From NCBI GenBank assembly GCA_937888905.1, contig CALATA010000013.1, positions 124,001 through 188,000 on the forward strand: 64,000 bases of DNA, written 5' to 3'. The DNA is from Terrimonas sp937888905 (lineage in GTDB: Bacteria; Bacteroidota; Bacteroidia; Chitinophagales; Chitinophagaceae). How positions within the stretch are numbered: position 1 is the stretch's first letter; every line of letters begins with the position of its first letter. Position numbers and translations under genes: made by a program. The notes below the pieces were generated by a model. The model searched no databases. It worked only from the letters and a program-made list of their open reading frames with translations, and was not told where the DNA came from. Positions 26,249 to 34,481 of this stretch are shown one piece after another.

Positions 26249-27733
26249 TTAACCAACGCTGCCTTCAAGACTGATAGCCAGCAACTTTTGTGCTTCCACC
26301 GCAAACTCCATCGGAAGCTGGTTCATCACCTCTTTGGCAAAGCCGTTGATGATGAGTGCTACCGCCGTTTCGGTGTCGATGCCGCGTTGATTGCAATAGA
26401 AAATCTGGTCTTCCCCAATCTTGGAAGTTGTGGCTTCGTGTTCTACCACGGCCGTATTATTTTTTACTTCGATGTAAGGGAAAGTATGTGCGCCGCATTT
26501 ATCGCCCAGCAGCAGTGAATCGCACTGGGAGAAGTTGCGCGCGTTTTCGGCGTTGCGGTTTACCTGTACCAGTCCGCGGTAGCTGTTATTGCTGAAGCCT
26601 GCGGAGATACCTTTTGATACGATGCGGCTGCGGGTATTCTTCCCGAGGTGCATGATCTTGGTACCGGTGTCGGCCTGTTGGTAATTATTGGTAACGGCCA
26701 CTGAATAAAATTCGCCAACGGAATTATCTCCTTTCAGGATCACGCTGGGGTATTTCCAGGTAATGGAAGAACCGGTTTCCACCTGTGTCCAGGATATTTT
26801 TGAGTTGTCGCCTTTGCAGATACCGCGTTTGGTTACGAAGTTGTAGATACCTCCCACGCCGTTCTTGTCGCCGGGATACCAGTTCTGAACGGTCGAATAT
26901 TTCACCTCAGCATTCTCCATGGCCACGATTTCCACCACGGCTGCGTGCAACTGGTTTTCGTCGCGCATCGGAGCCGTACATCCCTCGAGGTAGCTGACAT
27001 AGCTGCCTTCTTCGGCCACGATAAGGGTACGTTCGAACTGCCCGGTATTCTCGGCATTGATCCGGAAGTAGGTGGACAATTCCATCGGGCAACGCACGCC
27101 TTTCGGAATATAACAGAAAGAACCGTCGCTGAACACGGCGGCGTTCAGGGCGGCAAAGAAATTATCGGTTACGGGCACCACCGAACTCAGGTGTTTGCGC
27201 ACCAGCTCGGGGTGTTCCTGGATGGCTTCGCTGATGGAGCAGAAAATGATGCCGAGTTCGCCGAGTTGTTCCTTGAACGTGGTACCGATGGAGATACTAT
27301 CGATCACCGCATCCACGGCTACACCGCTCAGACGTTTCTGTTCGTCGAGCGAAATGCCGAGTTTTTCGAAAGTGCGGCGGAGCTCAGGATCTATTTCGTC
27401 GAGGCTTTTGGGCTTTATCTTCTGCTTGGGAGCGGAATAATAAATAATATCCTGGTAGTTGATGGGAGGATAATTGATATTGGCCCAATTGGGTTCTTTC
27501 ATTTTGAGCCAGTGCTGGTAGGCTTTGAGGCGCCATTCCAGCATCCATTCCGGTTCATTTTTCTTAGCGGAGATAAAGCGAACGGTATCTTCATTGAGGC
27601 CGGGAGGTGCCTCATCGGCTTCAATATCGGTAACAAAACCATATTTATAGTCTCCAAGGACCGCTTTTTCGATGGCTGCACGCTCGTCATCCACTATGAC
27701 CTCCTGGGGGAGTTGTTCTATTTCTGTTTTCAT
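26249..27733 (-). CDS. sufB: Fe-S scaffold protein SufB
   Basis: 494 residues from ATG 27733. It carries the long beta-helix of SufB, the Cys in 'LEGCTAPMRDENQLHAAVVE' near 245, and 'CGAHTFPYIEVKNNTAVVEHEATTSK'-type C-terminal residues. It is the first gene of the suf operon. The -7 promoter box TATCTTTG (27739-27746 on the minus strand) ends only 5 bases before this ATG, so the mRNA should be nearly leaderless and the longer frame to 27763 is unlikely. Confidence 0.95.
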   Translation of the reverse strand: MKTEIEQLPQEVIVDDERAAIEKAVLGDYKYGFVTDIEADEAPPGLNEDTVRFISAKKNEPEWMLEWRLKAYQHWLKMKEPNWANINYPPINYQDIIYYSAPKQKIKPKSLDEIDPELRRTFEKLGISLDEQKRLSGVAVDAVIDSISIGTTFKEQLGELGIIFCSISEAIQEHPELVRKHLSSVVPVTDNFFAALNAAVFSDGSFCYIPKGVRCPMELSTYFRINAENTGQFERTLIVAEEGSYVSYLEGCTAPMRDENQLHAAVVEIVAMENAEVKYSTVQNWYPGDKNGVGGIYNFVTKRGICKGDNSKISWTQVETGSSITWKYPSVILKGDNSVGEFYSVAVTNNYQQADTGTKIMHLGKNTRSRIVSKGISAGFSNNSYRGLVQVNRNAENARNFSQCDSLLLGDKCGAHTFPYIEVKNNTAVVEHEATTSKIGEDQIFYCNQRGIDTETAVALIINGFAKEVMNQLPMEFAVEAQKLLAISLEGSVG

Positions 27734-27738
27734 CGCTG

Positions 27739-27746
27739 CAAAGATA
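27739..27746 (-). promoter_or_regulatory. -7 box of the suf operon promoter
   Basis: On the minus strand TATCTTTG, an exact Bacteroidota -7 consensus, placed directly before the sufB start. No good -33 TTG partner was seen at the usual distance. Confidence 0.6.
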
Positions 27747-27754
27747 CAAATGAA

Positions 27755-27774
27755 TTTGTACAAAAAAGTACAAA
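27755..27774 (-). promoter_or_regulatory. Candidate operator palindrome of the suf promoter
   Basis: Perfect inverted repeat TTTGTAC-N6-GTACAAA, 8 bases upstream of the -7 box, where a bound repressor would block RNA polymerase. The Rrf2-type regulator at the end of this operon is the natural candidate, but binding is inferred. Confidence 0.5.
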
Positions 27775-27901
27775 CAATGCCGTTTTATTGGGGGAGATAC
27801 TGTAAATCAGACCCGTTTCAGGGGCGTTTCAACATAATGACACAGCAGGTCCGTATTTGTTCGTAAACGCTTAAAAGTTTCCGGGAGTCGAAAACGCGGG
27901 A

Positions 27902-28930
27902 TCAGGCGACGCCGGTTTGTTGCTGGCGGCGCCAGGCGGCCGGGCTGAGACCGGTCCAGCGGCGAAAAGCCCGCAGAAAAGCTCGTTGTTCTTCATAACC
28001 AAGCATCGCCGCGATATCTTTTATGGGATACTGGCTGGCGCGGAGATAATCCTGAGCCAGTTGTTGCCGAACCCGGGTTACGATATCGGAAAACCGGGTT
28101 CCTTCTTCTTCCAGATGTCGTTGCAGGCTACGCGGGCTACAATTGAAGTTGGCGGCGACCGCCTCCAGGCCGGGCATTTGCCGGTAAGAATTGCTGAGGA
28201 GAAAATGGAAAACGCGTTGCTGCAAAGTCGTGGTTTCATCGGGCTCGCGGGCACACATGGCGGTTACGCGTTGCAGCAGAAAATTCTGCAGACTATAATT
28301 GGCAGATAAGATAGTCAGGTCTTCATAACGCCGGTGAAACCCGATAGACAACTCCCCTGCCTTGCCTTTTACCGGGCAACGGAAGATGCGGGTATATTCG
28401 TGGTGGTCTGGAATGGCATAAGGAAAGCGGGCGGACAGCGGTTCGATGCGTTCAGGCAACAGGCCGTCGAGTTCGTGCAAAGCAAATACGATCAGGTAAT
28501 CGCCGAAATGCCGCGCGGTGTGCGGATAGCGTTGCGTACGGCGTGTATTTTCCATAAAATGTAAAGTGGTGGTGCGGCTATCACGGCTGATCCGGAAGCG
28601 ATAAAGGTCGGTGAGCAAGTGCGCCATTGCGCCGGCGTGATCGAGCGCTTCACCAACGGTATTGCTGGTAAGAATCACCTGTCCAACTACACCCAACGCG
28701 GCGAGCTGCATGGCTTCACCAAAATGCAAACCGAATAAAGAATCCTGTGTAAGATGAGCGGCATTCTTCCACAGGTGTTCGAATTGAACGGGCGTCAACC
28801 TCATGGAAGCATCGCGGGCGAGCACGGCGTAGTCGACACCGGAAAGGCGGCATAAATGCGAAGCAGGCACGCCCCGCTGCGCTGCATAGCTCAATAAAGC
28901 CAGGGCCACACGATGCTGCAGATTTTCCAT
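27902..28930 (-). CDS. AraC-family regulator with Arabinose_bd-type N-terminus
   Basis: 342 residues. The N-terminal ~190 residues match the OruR/ArgR-like sensor domain ('LHFGEAMQLAALGVVGQVILTS' around 85-106) and the C-terminal ~100 the AraC double helix-turn-helix ('YPIKDIAAMLGYEEQRAFLRAFRRW', near 300-325). It is divergent from a four-helix membrane-protein gene, and the gap holds two 7-bp direct repeats spaced 21 bp apart that are candidate binding sites. Confidence 0.9.
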   Translation of the reverse strand: MENLQHRVALALLSYAAQRGVPASHLCRLSGVDYAVLARDASMRLTPVQFEHLWKNAAHLTQDSLFGLHFGEAMQLAALGVVGQVILTSNTVGEALDHAGAMAHLLTDLYRFRISRDSRTTTLHFMENTRRTQRYPHTARHFGDYLIVFALHELDGLLPERIEPLSARFPYAIPDHHEYTRIFRCPVKGKAGELSIGFHRRYEDLTILSANYSLQNFLLQRVTAMCAREPDETTTLQQRVFHFLLSNSYRQMPGLEAVAANFNCSPRSLQRHLEEEGTRFSDIVTRVRQQLAQDYLRASQYPIKDIAAMLGYEEQRAFLRAFRRWTGLSPAAWRRQQQTGVA

Positions 28931-28998
28931 TTCGTTGTTTTCTCAAAAATAAACTGTAGCATTTATAAAAAGCCGATATGGCGGAAAATGATACATAG

Positions 28999-29026
28999 TT
29001 GGCGCCAACGGACATCTGGCTGGCGC
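28999..29026 (+). promoter_or_regulatory. Candidate AraC-type operator (direct repeats 21 bp apart)
   Basis: TTGGCGC at 28999-29005 and CTGGCGC at 29020-29026 are direct repeats two helical turns apart, the classical AraC half-site spacing. They lie just upstream of the TAGTTTTG -7 box (29038-29045) of the divergent gene. The first copy is also part of the palindrome GTTGGCGCCAAC. Confidence 0.45.
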
Positions 29027-29037
29027 AAGAAGACAGG

Positions 29038-29045
29038 TAGTTTTG
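29038..29045 (+). promoter_or_regulatory. -7 box for the membrane-protein gene
   Basis: TAGTTTTG, matching TAnnTTTG, 30 bases before the ATG at 29076. Confidence 0.5.
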
Positions 29046-29075
29046 TGGTATTATAAATCACTAAAACTTTCAACT

Positions 29076-29465
29076 ATGTTATCGCTTAAAAACACACTTT
29101 TACTGAATGCGCTTAGTTCCGGTATGACTGGTATTATATTAATCTGTTTTGCCCGGCCCGCGGCTGAGTTGTTTGGTCAGGTGCAGGCCGCACCGTTTTC
29201 CGGTGTTGGGGTGTTCCTTCTTGTATTTGCCCTATATGTGTTTCGCGCATCCCGCCGGACGCCGGTGCGCAGTAACGAAGCCCGGTTGATTACGGGGCTC
29301 GACCTGTCGTGGGTCTTGGCGAGTGTGGTGTTGCTTTTATGGATAAGCAATCAGTTTTCCATTGTGGGAAATGTGCTGATTGCTGCCGTTGCAGGATGGG
29401 TTGGGTTGATGGCGATGTTGCAGTGGCGCGGATTGCGGGTGGCAATTGCCAACCGGCAACCGTGA
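29076..29465 (+). CDS. Small four-helix membrane protein
   Basis: 129 residues from ATG 29076 with four predicted membrane segments (about 6-26, 40-57, 72-90, 95-113) and few charged residues outside a short RRTPVRSNEAR loop. No family is recognised. It is divergent from the AraC gene, with the candidate operator and promoter between them, so it is the likely target of that regulator. Confidence 0.75.
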   Translation: MLSLKNTLLLNALSSGMTGIILICFARPAAELFGQVQAAPFSGVGVFLLVFALYVFRASRRTPVRSNEARLITGLDLSWVLASVVLLLWISNQFSIVGNVLIAAVAGWVGLMAMLQWRGLRVAIANRQP

Positions 29466-29541
29466 AATGGTGCTAAACAACTGAACTATTGGCCTTAATG
29501 CTTTGGTACCATTGTTGTTTTATCTTATTAAACATCTCATC

Positions 29542-29901
29542 ATGAAAGACAATATCATAGACTTGGAAAAAAAATATTGGGACGCTATGGCCAATAAAGA
29601 CTTTGAAACAGTAAAAAGCCTTACAAAGTTCCCGTGTATTGTGGCTGGCAGAAATGGCGTGATGAGCGTGGATGCGAGCACTTACGAAAAGATGTTTAAC
29701 AGCAATGGCAGGTCGATGGAAGTGAAGAGTATCTCCGACGAACAGGTGCAAACCGGCGAAGATCATACAATGCTGGCCTACCTGATCGAATTAAGTTATG
29801 ATGGAGTTTCCATGAAATGTGCCTGTACATCTACATGGATAAAAGAAAACAATGATTGGAAGTGTGCCATGCATACGGAAAGTGACTTGGTTAAGAAATA
29901 A
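29542..29901 (+). CDS. NTF2-like (DUF4440/SnoaL type) protein
   Basis: 119 residues from ATG 29542. The pattern 'DLEKKYWDAMANKDFETV' at 6-23 and the C-terminal 'CTSTWIKENNDWKCAMHTES' are typical of DUF4440 NTF2-fold proteins (ketosteroid-isomerase-like). Members bind small ligands or form toxin-like or delivery domains; no catalytic residues can be assigned. It follows the membrane-protein gene on the same strand by 76 bases. Confidence 0.8.
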   Translation: MKDNIIDLEKKYWDAMANKDFETVKSLTKFPCIVAGRNGVMSVDASTYEKMFNSNGRSMEVKSISDEQVQTGEDHTMLAYLIELSYDGVSMKCACTSTWIKENNDWKCAMHTESDLVKK

Positions 29902-29969
29902 GTCTTTACTCTTCATTTGTCAGTCTGAACCTTTGACCTAATTATTAAATAGTAGCAACATTCCTCGCC

Positions 29970-29993
29970 GTTGTTGGTCTTCAGACCAACAAC
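29970..29993. repeat. Solo GTTGGTC/GACCAAC palindrome
   Basis: A perfect 11-bp inverted repeat with a 2-base centre (GTTGTTGGTCT-TC-AGACCAACAAC). The same core occurs twice inside each MITE-like element (31391-31620 and 38038-38259), so this is a free-standing relative in a third place, directly before a terminator. Confidence 0.7.
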
Positions 29994-29995
29994 GC

Positions 29996-30025
29996 AAAAA
30001 GCGCGGTACTGATCCGCGCTTTTCT
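29996..30025. terminator. Bidirectional terminator downstream of accA
   Basis: AAAAGCGCGG / CCGCGCTTTT perfect stem with T-rich sequence on both sides. It lies 28 bases beyond the accA stop and after the plus-strand NTF2-like gene. Confidence 0.8.
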
Positions 30026-30052
30026 ATTTTGTTTCCGTTCGAAAAAAATTCA

Positions 30053-31030
30053 TCAGGCCGGCACTTCATCCCAGAAGCCCATTTTGCTGAACTTCTCGAT
30101 GCGTTGCGTTATGCGCTCCTGCGCTGGTATCTCGCGCAGTTGGCGGATAACCGGCACAAGATGTTCTTTGAGGATGCGGGCAGATTCATCATAATCCCAA
30201 TGCGCACCGCCGGCAGGTTCGGGAATGATGCCATCGATCAGACCGAAGCCCAGCATTTTATCGCCGGTGAGTTTGAGTTGTTCGGCCGCAATTTCTTTTT
30301 GCGCCCAGCTGCGCCAGAGAATAGTGCTGCAGTTTTCGGGCGAGATAACGGTGTACCATGAATTTTCCATCATGAATACACGGTCGCCAACGCCGATACC
30401 GAGTGCGCCGCCGCTGGCACCTTCACCGATGATCACGCAGATCACGGGAACGGTAAGCCGCATCATTTCATAAATATTGCGGGCGATGGCTTCGCCTTGT
30501 CCGCGTTCTTCAGCCTCGAGACCGGGAAATGCGCCGGGGGTATCGATGAGGGTGATGATGGGTTTATTGAACTTCTCCGCGAGTTTCATGAGGCGGAGGG
30601 CTTTGCGGTAACCTTCGGGGTTGGCCATACCGAAATTGCGGAGCTGGCGCATTTTGGTATTGATGCCTTTTTGCTGACCGATGATCATCACGGTTTCGCC
30701 ATCGAGGTTGGCAAAGCCGCCTACCATGGCTTTATCGTCTTTCACGTTGCGGTCGCCGAAGAGTTCCACGAATTGTGTGGTCATCTTCTGAATGTACTTG
30801 AGTGTATACGGGCGATCCGGGTGACGGCTGAGCTGCACGCGTTGCCAACTGCTGAGCTGGCTGGTCAGTTCTGTGCGTTTATCGAGGATCTTCTGTTCGA
30901 GTATATTGATCTGGTCACCGAGGTCGAGGTGGTGTTTGTCCTGGCGGGCTTTGGTGATCTCGATCTCTTCGATGAGATCTTTGATCGGTTTTTCAAAGTC
31001 CAGGAATTGTCTGTTGGCGTTACTGGGCAT
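30053..31030 (-). CDS. accA: Acetyl-CoA carboxylase carboxyltransferase, alpha subunit
   Basis: 325 residues. The N-terminal coiled helix 'FLDFEKPIKDLIEEIE' and 'LSRHPDRPYTLKYI' are typical of AccA, and the crotonase-like core has 'GMANPEGYRKALRLMKLAEKF', 'LIDTPGAFPG' and 'GEGASGGALGIG', which form the acetyl-CoA and carboxybiotin sites. It catalyses carboxyl transfer in malonyl-CoA formation with AccD, not in the window. Confidence 0.95.
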   Translation of the reverse strand: MPSNANRQFLDFEKPIKDLIEEIEITKARQDKHHLDLGDQINILEQKILDKRTELTSQLSSWQRVQLSRHPDRPYTLKYIQKMTTQFVELFGDRNVKDDKAMVGGFANLDGETVMIIGQQKGINTKMRQLRNFGMANPEGYRKALRLMKLAEKFNKPIITLIDTPGAFPGLEAEERGQGEAIARNIYEMMRLTVPVICVIIGEGASGGALGIGVGDRVFMMENSWYTVISPENCSTILWRSWAQKEIAAEQLKLTGDKMLGFGLIDGIIPEPAGGAHWDYDESARILKEHLVPVIRQLREIPAQERITQRIEKFSKMGFWDEVPA

Positions 31031-31133
31031 AACTTAATAGATAGTAAAATGAGCGGCTAAATTAACGGAAAAATCCAGAAAAGGGTTTAAATGCAAAAAG
31101 CTGAGGTTGTGAAAGATAAATAATCTAAAAACT

Positions 31134-31165
31134 TTTGGAGGAAATATTGTGTCGCCTTATCTTTG
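31134..31165 (+). promoter_or_regulatory. Promoter of tRNA-Asp
   Basis: TTTG at 31134-31137 and TATCTTTG at 31158-31165, separated by 20 bases, match the Bacteroidota -33/-7 consensus. The tRNA begins at 31205. Confidence 0.65.
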
Positions 31166-31204
31166 CCGTCCCTTAATGATTAACACTTGTGTTGATCAAG
31201 GTAA

Positions 31205-31278
31205 GGATCGGTAGTTCAGTTGGTTAGAATGCCGCCCTGTCACGGCGGAGGTCGCGGGTTCGAGTCCCGTCCGGTCCG
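31205..31278 (+). tRNA. tRNA-Asp (GTC), copy 1
   Basis: 74 nt cloverleaf. The acceptor stem pairs GGATCGG with CCGGTCC; the anticodon arm CCGCC-CTGTCAC-GGCGG shows anticodon GTC; the T arm contains GTTCGAGTC. The discriminator is G73 and CCA is not encoded. A terminator follows. It is identical to the copy at 49827-49900. Confidence 0.97.
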
Positions 31279-31282
31279 CAGG

Positions 31283-31313
31283 AAGCTTCGAAGAAATTCG
31301 AGGCTTTTTTGTT
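31283..31313 (+). terminator. Terminator of tRNA-Asp copy 1
   Basis: Imperfect stem around AAGCTTCGAA / TTCGAGGCTT followed by a T6 run. It is nearly identical to the one behind the second tRNA-Asp. Confidence 0.7.
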
Positions 31314-31390
31314 TTTTTACATCCTTCGAGAATACCATGCGACATTCATAATCATTTAATACATACGAATGTTGTTCTTGAAGACACCAT

Positions 31391-31620
31391 AACTATTAGG
31401 AACATTTATCCCAGGAGTCGCTTTTCATTTTTAAACGTAATGGCGGCGTGAGGTATAAATTAGCGCCCTTGTTGAGCTCCCGACCAACAGGCAAGCGTCA
31501 GGTAGCTTTGATAAGTTAAGGGCAACTTCGTAAATAACTCAAAGATGAGCAGGCCCGTTGGTCTGGAGACCAACGGTGGCGTGATGTCGGATTGACAGGT
31601 TTTAAATCTTCCAAACAGTT
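31391..31620 (-). repeat. MITE-like element, copy A (inverted relative to copy B)
   Basis: 230 bases with degraded terminal repeats (AACTATTAGGAA at the left, TTCCAAACAGTT at the right). It contains a perfect CCGTTGGTCT-GG-AGACCAACGG hairpin at 31555-31576 and a worn second hairpin near 31470-31490. Its reverse complement matches 38038-38259 along nearly the whole length. No protein is encoded. Confidence 0.8.
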
Positions 31621-31660
31621 GTGGTGAAGGCACCAACAACGTCATGCATCACATCTAAAA

Positions 31661-31720
31661 CACCATTCACCATTGACTATTCACTATTCACCATTGACGA
31701 TTGACGATTGACCATTCACC
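31661..31720. repeat. Degenerate heptad string (CACCATTCACCATTGAC type)
   Basis: About eight short, imperfect units such as ATTCACC, ATTGACT and ATTGACG follow one another. The same kind of string occurs near 17087-17106 and 17300-17372. It is low-complexity intergenic sequence, not a CRISPR. Confidence 0.6.
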
Positions 31721-32576
31721 ACATCTCCCTCACCACTCCCCACACCTTTCCTCTCTCCACCCCATACTTTGCCGCATACCTTGTCACACGCACCATGATC
31801 TCTCCCATGCCTACCGCCAGTTCAAGCGCCTGCCTCATGGCAAACCAGGAATGCGAGCGATAATATGCAAATTGCTTTTTTCTCATCTGCCTTACCAGCG
31901 CCAGCCCTCTGGGATCCAGCAGATCCGACACATCCGGCGTCAATGCTATTTTTACTTTATCCAGTATATTCAGTTTTACAAACCCTGCCTGCTCGTAGGC
32001 CGCTGCATGTGTCGCATATACGAGATCATTAAACGCTGTATCGTTCAATTCCGCTACCGGATTGCCTGCCAGCACATCTTCTATAGCTGTCTGCAGATTG
32101 ACGAGCGTCCGGTCAAGCCATTGCTGCCCGTTGCTGCTCAACGTTTCCCTAGTTTCTTCCCTGAACCGCTGCAGGTATTTGTGTCCGTAGTTTAAATAAT
32201 ACGTTGGTGGAGCTGTGCGCCAGTTACCACTTTCAACACGCCTTTGCTGAAAGTCAAAATACCGCAACAGGTAATAGTTATCCGAACCCGCCTTATTCCT
32301 GTAAGACACTGGCTGCGCCATATCGTATCGTTGTGAGTTATTCGTTGTATCTATCAATACACCCAGGCTGAATTCATCAAAGTACAGCATCGGGAGATAT
32401 TTCCCGGAAACGCATAGCGTATCAGGTGTGGCTGCTTTAATAAATTGATTGGAAAAAAGCAGCAGCTTCTCCTTTGGTTTGTCCCGGGATATGATGGTTG
32501 CTTCCGCTTTTTGTGCCCGGGCTATTTTTGCCGCAATCATCATACTCAGGAAGACAGACACAAAAGCATATCGCAT
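31716..32576 (-). CDS. Exported protein of unknown function
   Basis: 286 residues from ATG 32576, with a Sec signal (about 1-21, ending IARAQ). The mature protein is rich in Tyr, Arg and Gln, and has no recognised domain; a Tyr/Asn-rich patch lies around 100-130 and a basic C-terminus ('RQMRKKQFAYYRSHSW' near 235-250). It is followed on the same strand by no gene. I do not recognise it, and only envelope location is inferred. Confidence 0.6.
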   Translation of the reverse strand: MRYAFVSVFLSMMIAAKIARAQKAEATIISRDKPKEKLLLFSNQFIKAATPDTLCVSGKYLPMLYFDEFSLGVLIDTTNNSQRYDMAQPVSYRNKAGSDNYYLLRYFDFQQRRVESGNWRTAPPTYYLNYGHKYLQRFREETRETLSSNGQQWLDRTLVNLQTAIEDVLAGNPVAELNDTAFNDLVYATHAAAYEQAGFVKLNILDKVKIALTPDVSDLLDPRGLALVRQMRKKQFAYYRSHSWFAMRQALELAVGMGEIMVRVTRYAAKYGVERGKVWGVVREMW

Positions 32577-32673
32577 AAATAATGGCCGCACGGTGGTTCT
32601 TATCTTAGCGGCGGTATTGAAGATAGAACAAAAACATTTCAAGATATATGGCCTGGCACAATAGATTTCTCCG

Positions 32674-33516
32674 CTACAATCGCACGGCAAAGCCTGTATA
32701 ATATTGATGCTCCGCATTTTTCTGAAAGCCTTGTATGGAACCGATATCTACCGCCAGGTTTTTCAGCACGCTCAATTGCAACGCCAGGTTGATGTAATTC
32801 TCCATCCGGTGTTCCCTTATTCCATAAGTGGCGTAAGTTTCGATCATTCCTTTCAGCGATTTTGTCAGTTGATAATCTGCTGCCACAGATTGCAATAGCT
32901 GCCAGTCGTATTCCCGGTCATCCGCTACATAGTCCACTTCCTCCTGCACGCCCAGCGTCCATTTTTCAGAGAGCTTCCAGCGCATCGGAATGATCATTCC
33001 GCCCTCGACCAAGTGATGCTCAAAGTGTTTATCTGCCGGCAGCTTGATATACGGAAGTGCGGCAACGGCAAACTTCCCATCATCATTGCCACAAAAATTC
33101 CTTTTCAACCGGAGCGTTACACTGCCACAGGCATCGTACCGTTGCGGTGCGTTGCCCTCTTCCGTTTTCACCTCATGCCTGAACGTTTCCACGGCCACCT
33201 GGAAATCGATCGAGTTCGTTAACCCGAGCTTGGCGGTAAGCGGCGCTACCAGCATCTGCCGGTTGCCCGAGCCGCCGTCGCGCGAGCGTTTGAATTTTAC
33301 CAGGTCGGCTTCGAATTGAAAATGCCCTGCGTCGACAGTTACCGGAGATTCGGTAATGTCGGGGCGGTCGGTTTCCATTTCTTTTCGCATCAGCGCCTTG
33401 GGAACCGGATGAAATACGGAAAAGCGGTTTTTTAAACGATCGGTGGAACTATCGCGTTGCGCCAGCGCAGGAGCAGAGCAACAGGTTAGTATGAATAAGG
33501 CAGATAAAACTTTCAT
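32674..33516 (-). CDS. Outer-membrane protein, Phenol_MetA_deg-like
   Basis: 280 residues from ATG 33516 with a signal peptide (1-19). The 'METDRPDITESPVTVDAGHFQFEADL' segment near 46-70 is characteristic of the MetA-pathway phenol-degradation porin-like family, common in Bacteroidota; the end 'YYTGFAVRL' fits a barrel. True phenol transport is not implied. It lies about 100 bases upstream of the exported gene on the same strand. Confidence 0.75.
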   Translation of the reverse strand: MKVLSALFILTCCSAPALAQRDSSTDRLKNRFSVFHPVPKALMRKEMETDRPDITESPVTVDAGHFQFEADLVKFKRSRDGGSGNRQMLVAPLTAKLGLTNSIDFQVAVETFRHEVKTEEGNAPQRYDACGSVTLRLKRNFCGNDDGKFAVAALPYIKLPADKHFEHHLVEGGMIIPMRWKLSEKWTLGVQEEVDYVADDREYDWQLLQSVAADYQLTKSLKGMIETYATYGIREHRMENYINLALQLSVLKNLAVDIGSIQGFQKNAEHQYYTGFAVRL

Positions 33517-33705
33517 ATGATCGCAATCGTTTCTACTTACACTGCAATTGCAATACCAGTTCACTTCCACCACAGGCTGTGCGACAAGCGTTTCCCGGAT
33601 GCCACATATTTACCGGAAAAATCCCCCCTCGTCGAAATTCCTGCTTCGTGAAAAGATCAGCACTTTTGATCTTTCAAGATTTTACAACCTAAACCACGCC
33701 TTATC

Positions 33706-34476
33706 ATGCTCACCGAAGCCAAAAAGCAAAAGCTTATCGAGAACATCAAGCTCTATATTAAAAAATTTCTCTCCGGCTCTATCACCGACCTCGACGAAAG
33801 CGGCACCCGGATCATGATCAATCATTTCCTTACCGATGTGCTCGGCTACACGGCACTTGAAGAGGTACGTACAGAATACATGATCAAAGGCACTTATGCC
33901 GACTACATGATACAGATCAACGGCAAGCGGCATTTCCTGGTGGAAGTAAAAGCCTTTTCCCTGAACATCAATGAAAGTCATCTGCGGCAGGCAGTGAATT
34001 ATGGTGCCAATGAAGGAGTGGAATGGGCATTGCTCACCAATGGCAAACAGTTCGATTTTTACAAAATAATTTTCGAAAAACCGATCCAGCACAAAAAAGT
34101 ATTTACTGTCGACCTCACCGACTCTTCCAGCCTGAAAGCTGCTTACGACATTATCGAATACCTGGCTAAAGACAGCCTCAACAAAGGCGGACTGGATGCA
34201 TTATGGAATAAAGCACAGGCAATGACCCCCATCTCGATTTCCAAACAATTGCTGTGTCCGGAAGTGGTTGCCATCGTACGCAAAAACGTCAATAAAGCCT
34301 ATGAAATGAAATTCAATGACCAGCAGATCCAGGAGACTATTTTGAAGGTCATTGCCGAGAAGATCGATCTGAGTGGATTTAAAGTGCCGAGGCTGGTTAA
34401 AAAAGAAAATACGCCGAAGAAGAATCCACCGCCTGAAACCAATGTTATTACGTCTGTGGAGAATCCGGAAGTATAA
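33706..34476 (+). CDS. Orphan HsdR N-terminal (PD-(D/E)XK-like) protein
   Basis: 256 residues. The first ~130 match the type I restriction HsdR_N domain: 'RTEYMIKGTYADYMIQINGKRHFLVEVKAF' shape, with the candidate nuclease residues Asp (TYADY), Glu and Lys (VEVKA) near 65-86. The C-terminal ~100 residues are helical and end in a Pro/Lys-rich tail. There is no helicase, specificity or methylase gene nearby, so this is not a restriction system by itself. Standalone proteins of this kind are frequent and may be regulators, nucleases or remnants. Confidence 0.8.
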   Translation: MLTEAKKQKLIENIKLYIKKFLSGSITDLDESGTRIMINHFLTDVLGYTALEEVRTEYMIKGTYADYMIQINGKRHFLVEVKAFSLNINESHLRQAVNYGANEGVEWALLTNGKQFDFYKIIFEKPIQHKKVFTVDLTDSSSLKAAYDIIEYLAKDSLNKGGLDALWNKAQAMTPISISKQLLCPEVVAIVRKNVNKAYEMKFNDQQIQETILKVIAEKIDLSGFKVPRLVKKENTPKKNPPPETNVITSVENPEV

Positions 34477-34481
34477 ATTTC

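Noticed and set aside
31661..31720. Possible CRISPR-like repeats
   Set aside because: Units are 7-bp degenerate words with no spacers and no cas genes in the window.
33706..34476. A type I restriction system
   Set aside because: Only an HsdR N-terminal domain is present; helicase, specificity and methylase genes are absent.
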